Below, in pieces: positions 58,468 through 64,000 of a stretch of 64,000 nucleotides of DNA. The stretch lies in contig OW285193.1 in assembly GCA_935421135.1 (NCBI GenBank), forward strand, positions 4,954,496-5,018,495, written 5' to 3'. The position numbers were made by a program, and so were the translations under genes. Position 1 is the stretch's first letter; each line of letters opens with the position of its first letter. Source of the DNA: Bugulina stolonifera (taxonomy: Eukaryota > Bryozoa > Gymnolaemata > Cheilostomatida > Bugulidae). Below the pieces are notes generated by a model that saw only the letters and a program-made list of their open reading frames with translations, searched no databases and was not told the DNA's origin.

Positions 58468-58542
58468 GTGAGATATGAACTAAAGACCTTATGGATGATA
58501 GTCAAGCACTCTAGCACTGCACTATCAGGTCCACAGAGACTG
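58468..58542 (-). other. Degenerate tRNA-like sequence
   Basis: On the minus strand it has an A-box-like TAGTGCAGTGCTAGAGTGC, compared with a typical TAGCTCAGTGGTAGAGC. A decayed B-box-like TAGTTCATATC lies at normal spacing, and the ends (CTCTGTGG / CCAGAG) could pair as an acceptor stem. The T-loop bases are lost, so this is a tRNA pseudogene or SINE head rather than a working tRNA. Confidence 0.4.
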
Positions 58543-59024
58543 TATGGGGAAAACTAGCTTTTAAAATAAACATAGACGCCTGCTGGCCGTATAACCACTA
58601 AAATTGAGGTGGGTACACACCGTTTACTCCCGTATACTCCCATATACTCCCTTATAATCACACTTCAAACGCTGATTGTACACGTGAAGAAGACTTAATA
58701 TAGCCTGAGCCCAAGTCTTTAGAAAACACTAAACAGAGCAGAATACTAATTGGGAAGATTTCAGTCTATAGAAGCTATTTTAGACAAATTCTTCAGAAAT
58801 ATGCTCATTTAAATAACACACAATATATTTAATTAAAAAATAACATTAAAAAGTTGAGGTATTTAAGATTATATTGTGATAGTATGCATGGGAGCCCAGG
58901 GATAAGGTGCGACTGTTGTATGGCATGAATCATTAGATGTACATTGTAGATGTGAAGTGAAGTAAAAGGTATTTTAAGAAGTACATGTACATCTACATGT
59001 ACATCTGTTGTGGATTTTTTCCTG

Positions 59025-59110
59025 GGAGCAATTTGGTCTCAAACCACATACCTCCGGCACTGCGCCTAGCATGTGTCTGAAGCCGCTACCATCACGGCTA
59101 TCTCGGCTAC
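59025..59110 (-). other. tRNA-derived SINE-like head
   Basis: On the minus strand it contains TAGCCGTGATGGTAGCGG (A-box-like) and, about 40 bp later, GTGGTTTGAGACC (close to the B box GGTTCGANTCC). The pattern suits a SINE promoter derived from a Ser/Leu-type tRNA. No tail or target duplication was identified. Confidence 0.45.
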
Positions 59111-59611
59111 CCCAAAAAGGAAGCTTCAATTAAGGTTGACTGCATGTATAGTGGCAATCAACCCACACACACACACACACACGACTGGACAGTTCCACCA
59201 CACATCTGCTTCTATATAGCTTTCATAGACCTTAGCAATATTTCCGGTTCTTATTTCCTGTCATTTTTCCAGGGAAGAAAGCAATGATAAAAAAGAGTTG
59301 CCTTTTTCTACATTTTGCGACCGGGAAGGTACTTCACCAATAGCAAAGTAACTAAAGTAGCATAGGAGCATTATAAGATTGGATGCAATTCCTAACACCA
59401 CCAGTAGCATGGAAGTCCAGAACCCTGACCACTACTGCTACTTCTAATTTGAACTAATTTGGTCTTTAAAATAAACCTTAATTGTAGTTTTTCTCTGACT
59501 ACGGAATAATTCGGGAATACACCAACTATTTTTATTACATTGAAATCAAGGATAGGTTTCAAACGCCATTTTTCGCTCACAATAACAATATTGCATAAAA
59601 CTTTCAGTTGA

Positions 59612-59935
59612 AATCTTCTAAACTTGACAAGATTCTGCAGGTGGATAGCTTGATTCCTCAGATTATGAGAATTGACACTAAACTATTTGTGGTTGAGTAG
59701 ATGTTGGGGACACAATTTCCTTGATTACAATAACCCCAAAAACTATTTTTTGCTTCTCACTGTGAAATAATTATACTGAAAAGTATGAAAGTTTTAGCAT
59801 GAGACAATGACATTATCAACCAGGCTTTAACATTCAGAGTAAAACTCTACTCAACCACAAATACTTTGGTGTCAACTCTCAGCCAGAGAGTCAGCATTAG
59901 CAGAGCACCTGCAGCTTCTTGTCAACCTTAGATCT
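59612..59935. mobile_element. Fold-back (MITE-like) element
   Basis: Inverted segments pair in order: CTAAACTTGACAAG / CTTGTCAACCTTAG, GATTCTGCAGGTG / CACCTGCAGCTTC, and GAGAATTGACACTAAACTAT with its inverse near 59850-59882 (a few mismatches). The arms are about 90 bp with a 145 bp loop. No coding capacity; exact ends and target duplication not fixed. Confidence 0.6.
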
Positions 59936-60710
59936 ACATTTAGATGTGATTCTTTAGTATGAGACTAAAAAGATTCCCAGGCTCCCAATCAATGTTTAAT
60001 TACCCCTTCAACATCAAGTGGTTGGTTGTTGTTGCATATACCTTTAGGCTACAGAACCAGTGTCACATGGCCAATATGGCAGATTCTTAACACTGGACCG
60101 AATCTGTTGTAAAGACTATGTAAAACTCAAAATCGTCTAGAATACTGTTCATTTATTAGTTTTAAAACAGCGACTGACAAGTACAGTTGACCACAGTGTG
60201 GTTGGCACACTATATTAATATACTAAGCGTGCCAGTGAGTGGTGGGGTCAAAAGTTGAAAAATGTCAAACTTTTTACCCCAGTCACGCTGTATTCAAGTC
60301 ATTAGCTACCTTCAGTATTAATGGTAACTGGGCTGTGATAAATATAACTCTTTCTGGTAAAATTTCTGTGGTTACAAAGCTCAAAGCTCGCCCTACAACG
60401 ACCAAGATTTCCAATAATGTGAGCATGTGAACTTTTTTGCTGGAAGATTTAAGATTTATGCTCCACGCAAATCCAGAAGCGAAGGTTCCATGTCTTAGAT
60501 GTCAATGAAATTACTGAAATAATTATAATAGTGTTCCTGGCGACAATGATATAGTGATGCTCTGTACATGTACTTACTGATAGATTACGTTCTGTTATGT
60601 AACTAGAAACACTTTATATTTCCAGACTGATTTCTTTAACTGTTAAGTAACCTTCCGATATTCTGAAAAACTAGTGTACTGTGTCTGTGTTCATGTTGTA
60701 AATAGAATAT

Positions 60711-61456
60711 TGTAATGGTTCGGACATTTGCCTATATGACCACAGCTAGCCTGATGGACCTTATAGCACCCTAAGTGCCTAGTAGTTGCCACAGCTTTAC
60801 TTATCTAACACTTGGGTTCTTGCACTTAGCTGTCTTGTTACTCATACCTACATTGTTATGTGTGTTCTAACCATACACTTATAATTACATATCATTTACT
60901 GAGCAATTATGTCCTTTTTATACCCATGTAAAGATGCTTGACCTCCCAGAATTGCCTGATATTGATTTTGCATATGATCTAGATGATTTTAAGCATCTTT
61001 TGTCAAACTCGACCTATTTTGGGTCGACCCTCGGGCTTCCGGCCGCAATATTGTTGCGCAATTTCCGGACGACACTACGTCGGCCTTTTTACGGGAAGTT
61101 ATTATACGATATAAATCACCTTGTTTTTATGTTTGTTGTCTCAGTTCATGCTTGGATCTCAATAAAGACACATCTATACTTATATACAGAGACTTTCACT
61201 TCGTAGATAGGTCATTCCGTTGTTAAGGTCTTCAACCTTGCAAGCCCAACTGCCTACTAGGTCGAATCACTACCTTTCTCAGTATAGTAAACAAGCATAG
61301 ACTCGAGATCAAATGGGTCGTCTTTGGTAGTTATCAGACTGCTAGTACTTGTTCATCTTTCATGTAATGAGAAAACTTAGGACCACTCATAGGTTCTTCA
61401 TTTTGGACACGGGAGTCGTCTTAGGACGACAGCACAAACCCCCAAAAACCACGACA
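60711..61456 (+). mobile_element. Solo LTR, copy 3
   Basis: A 746 bp unit from TGTAATGGT to ACCACGACA, flanked by ATAT (left) and ACAT (right). It is closer to copy 1 than to copy 2. The TATA region has decayed to ACGATATAAATC near 61107; CAATAAAGACAC is kept. Confidence 0.78.
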
Positions 61457-61812
61457 ACATTACTTGCTCACGTGTATCATTAATATAATGTACTACAACT
61501 GTAATATGTAATACATTAGTTAGTATCATACATGTACATGCAGATGGATGTATCAGTGTCATTTTATAATACCTGAGAATACATTATACTGACTGTCCTG
61601 TTGTTTATTGATATAATCGGAAATTTAGTAAGATTAAAATTTACGTTTAAACAGTTTGAGTTACACATTAATTATTTATAGACAGAAATATATTTATTAT
61701 GCATAACTATTATATATTAGGATAGGGGCCGCGTGTCACAGCATGCTAGGAGTGGATGACTCCCATTACTAAAAAAGCCTACTATTATTATAATTGAAGG
61801 TTACACCGAGAG

Positions 61813-62220
61813 GTGTGTGGAGCCACATCTACATTATTTCCACAACTCTTATTAGTTGAGCTTCATTGTGTAGTAAACGCACACCCAGTCTGTATTATGG
61901 TAGGTGATATGGTGCTTATCGCTTGTCCATCTGCTGACAACGAATACAATATTCTTATAGCTGGTAGAAGGCATACAATACATCTACATGTGCATGTATA
62001 TGATGGGTTCAATTGTCTTATACACGTATCTGGGCTTATGCAGCAGTGTCAGACATCAACCTCTTGCGTTTCTCTATCAGAGGCTCCAGCATACTTTGCC
62101 TTAAGACTAGGCTACAACATCCCAGAGGAAACCTTCACCAAAAACTGTGAGCAAATATCCCATATTTACTATTGCAGAGATAAGATAACTCTCAACAGCA
62201 AGACAATGTTGCTACTCTAA
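61813..62220 (+). CDS. Unrecognised 135-codon ORF
   Basis: An open frame from ATG 61813 to TAA encodes a Cys- and His-containing protein with a mixed, globular-looking composition (VGDMVLIACPSADNEYNILI, then YDGFNCLIHVSGL, then a segment with several Cys). It is the longest unexplained, non-repetitive frame in the window. No signal peptide, no known motif and no clear flanking splice sites. A possible acceptor TTATTAG lies at 61849-61855, which would make it a terminal exon. It could also be a chance ORF. Confidence 0.3.
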   Translation: MCGATSTLFPQLLLVELHCVVNAHPVCIMVGDMVLIACPSADNEYNILIAGRRHTIHLHVHVYDGFNCLIHVSGLMQQCQTSTSCVSLSEAPAYFALRLGYNIPEETFTKNCEQISHIYYCRDKITLNSKTMLLL

Positions 62221-62224
62221 CATG

Positions 62225-64000
62225 TATCAGTGCTGTATGTATATGTAGATTAGTACACGTTGGTGAAGAGACAAAAGAGTATATACATGTACACGTAGTA
62301 GAGAGAGTAGAAGGTGGAAGTGAGACGCTGAAGGAGCAATCGTAGAAAAAAAATTGATTTTAGTCAGTTCTTGTTCTTCTCACTTGAGTGTTGAATATGA
62401 GACTATGTAGAGTTGTTTTGTTGGAGTTATGCCCCTTTGCATTGGAGATGATCACACCTGAAGTTGCTTGCCTGATCATTGAATTTAACACTACAAATAA
62501 GTCACTGCTACCACTAAAGCCTTTTTAATCTGCTTAGTTTACACTAAATAGTTACAATTCTCACTAACAATGTCAAGCCATCACTATATTAACTAATGAG
62601 TTTACAAGGCAATAGCTGTGGTAATATAGGCAATAAGCACAAGTACAATTTACATGTACATGTATGCATTCACTGGATTCACAAAGCAGTGTAAATTACA
62701 ATATATCACTGTAAAATGTAGATTGAATGAGCAATAGCATGTGCAATTCATAGTATAACATAATTGATAAATATTTCTGTAAAGTTGACAGGGTCCAAGA
62801 GTGGTCTATTAGACCTACTTCCTAACTACATACACTGAGCAGTGGTAGCTTTGTTGATTATGCTGCTGTTATGACCCATAGGTTTGAGTTGTTACTTATA
62901 AGATAGACCTACATGTACCATGAGTATGATCTACATGTATGTTAGTTTAGAACTCCAGGCTTACAGTCATAAAAGACCTCCTGCTAGAAAAGACAACTCC
63001 AATGCTTTGTAATGGTACATGTGTCTTTAGTGAGCTTCAAGCAACAACTGGTTTGATTACAGAAAATAATGGCCTTTTATAGTCTTACATTTCCAGCTGA
63101 ACCTCCGGCAAAAGCACGGCCGCTACTTGCGCAATAATACATGTATATAATAAGGAAGAGGTCGGACCTCTTAAAGCTAGTCATGCATAAAAAAAGCACA
63201 TACAATTGCACACATTCAGTATAAAACTAGAAATATATAATAGTCTCTCAGCTTTGTAAAACCATACATGATGGTTACATTTAGTGTATAAGAAGAATGT
63301 TTGCGTACTAATTATAATGTCAGTTGTACATGGAAATATCTGCCTCACCACTGTATGCTCATTGTACTAAAACCTTGTGAAATTTTGGCAGAGGCGTTGA
63401 CTGTAGACAAGCTTTTTATTTTTATATTCACCTTTGAATCAGAGCAACCGTTGATAATAATATAGCCAACCACTGTAAGTAATTTAGCCAAGTTTTAGTT
63501 TGTCTCTAATTGCTCCTTCGAATTGAACACAAGGAAACTCCATCCAAGTTGATGAATTATTATACCCTCGTTGTGTAGTTTTGAAAAAAGCATTATTTAT
63601 TATATATTACGATCTAAATAGACAAAAAGTGTTTTGTAATAATACATGTGCGTGTGTGTACTCATTCAACCTTTGATTCAGCCATTTTATTCTGTCGACA
63701 GATGTAGAGGTTATGTTTATGTAAAACTCAGCTGCAGTGTATAAGCACACACATGTATGATACATCTATCTTGATAGTTTATTAAATAAATTCTTTAAAT
63801 GTAAACAGTATTTAAATCGCCAGTACTGAATCCAAAACAGCCTCAGAACAAAGAGACTCACCACAGACAAACTTTACTGGGACCTATCGATGCTGCCTAT
63901 TATCCGATAGGTTCATTATTGCTCTATGCGCTTAATAAGGTTTCCCCCAGTCAATATTATTATCTCATCATATTGCATAAAGATATCACCAGCAGGTCCA
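62225..64000. other. Gene-free end of the window
   Basis: AT-rich sequence with TACATGTA words. No supported gene or RNA. A palindromic GAGGTCGGACCTC lies near 63148 but no element boundary was found. Confidence 0.5.

Noticed and set aside
55938..61456. A full-length LTR retrotransposon bounded by solo LTR copies 2 and 3
   Set aside because: The 4.1 kb between them has no reverse transcriptase, protease or integrase frame, and copy 3 is closer to copy 1 than to copy 2; each copy has its own ATAT flank.
63140..63165. Palindrome GAGGTCGGACCTC as a further solo LTR
   Set aside because: Only this short word recalls the LTR hairpin; no TATA, AATAAA or terminal motifs accompany it.

Overview
This 64 kb window is AT-rich animal nuclear DNA. 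It has spliced genes with GT-AG introns of about 0.1 to 4 kb, many minisatellites and several transposon families. The proteins recognised (SIGMAR1, SRRM1, CHAF1B, an animal-type PIF/Harbinger transposase) place it in Metazoa. Gene content and the abundance of TACATGTA and TAGGCCTA words suggest a marine invertebrate, possibly a sponge or another early-branching or lophotrochozoan animal. I cannot fix the phylum from sequence alone.

Layout. 1-3784: a very long, apparently perfect inverted repeat (arms about 1063 bp, spacer about 1658 bp); each arm carries a short THAP-like coding start. 4.3-6.7 kb: sigma-1 receptor gene (+), with a MITE remnant just upstream and a 300 bp hAT-type MITE in its last intron. 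6.9-15.95 kb: SRRM1 (-), 16 coding exons resolved with consistent reading frames, 953 residues. 16.4-30.6 kb: CHAF1B (+), head to head with SRRM1, 10 exons, about 519 residues. Its introns hold five minisatellite arrays, two of which are tandem copies of the intron/exon boundary itself, plus a 1.3 kb transposon with an 8 bp target duplication. 31.35-31.7 kb: a tandem dimer carrying two predicted hammerhead ribozymes on the minus strand (retrozyme-like). 33.4-34.7 kb and 46.1-49.0 kb: two secreted glycine-rich protein genes (-) with the same architecture. 38.1, 55.9 and 60.7 kb: three solo LTRs of one family. 50.4-54.5 kb: a complete PIF/Harbinger element (TTA target duplication, terminal inverted repeats, intact spliced transposase and a convergent MADF-domain gene) lying between two diverged copies of a roughly 0.5 kb sequence. 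56.6-64 kb: gene-poor, with tRNA-like sequences, a fold-back element and one unexplained 135-codon ORF.

The host genes do not form a pathway. SIGMAR1 is an ER membrane chaperone, SRRM1 a splicing co-activator and CHAF1B the middle subunit of the CAF-1 histone chaperone; they are simply neighbours. The most interesting material is non-genic: the ribozyme dimer, the arrays of decoy splice sites and the long palindrome.
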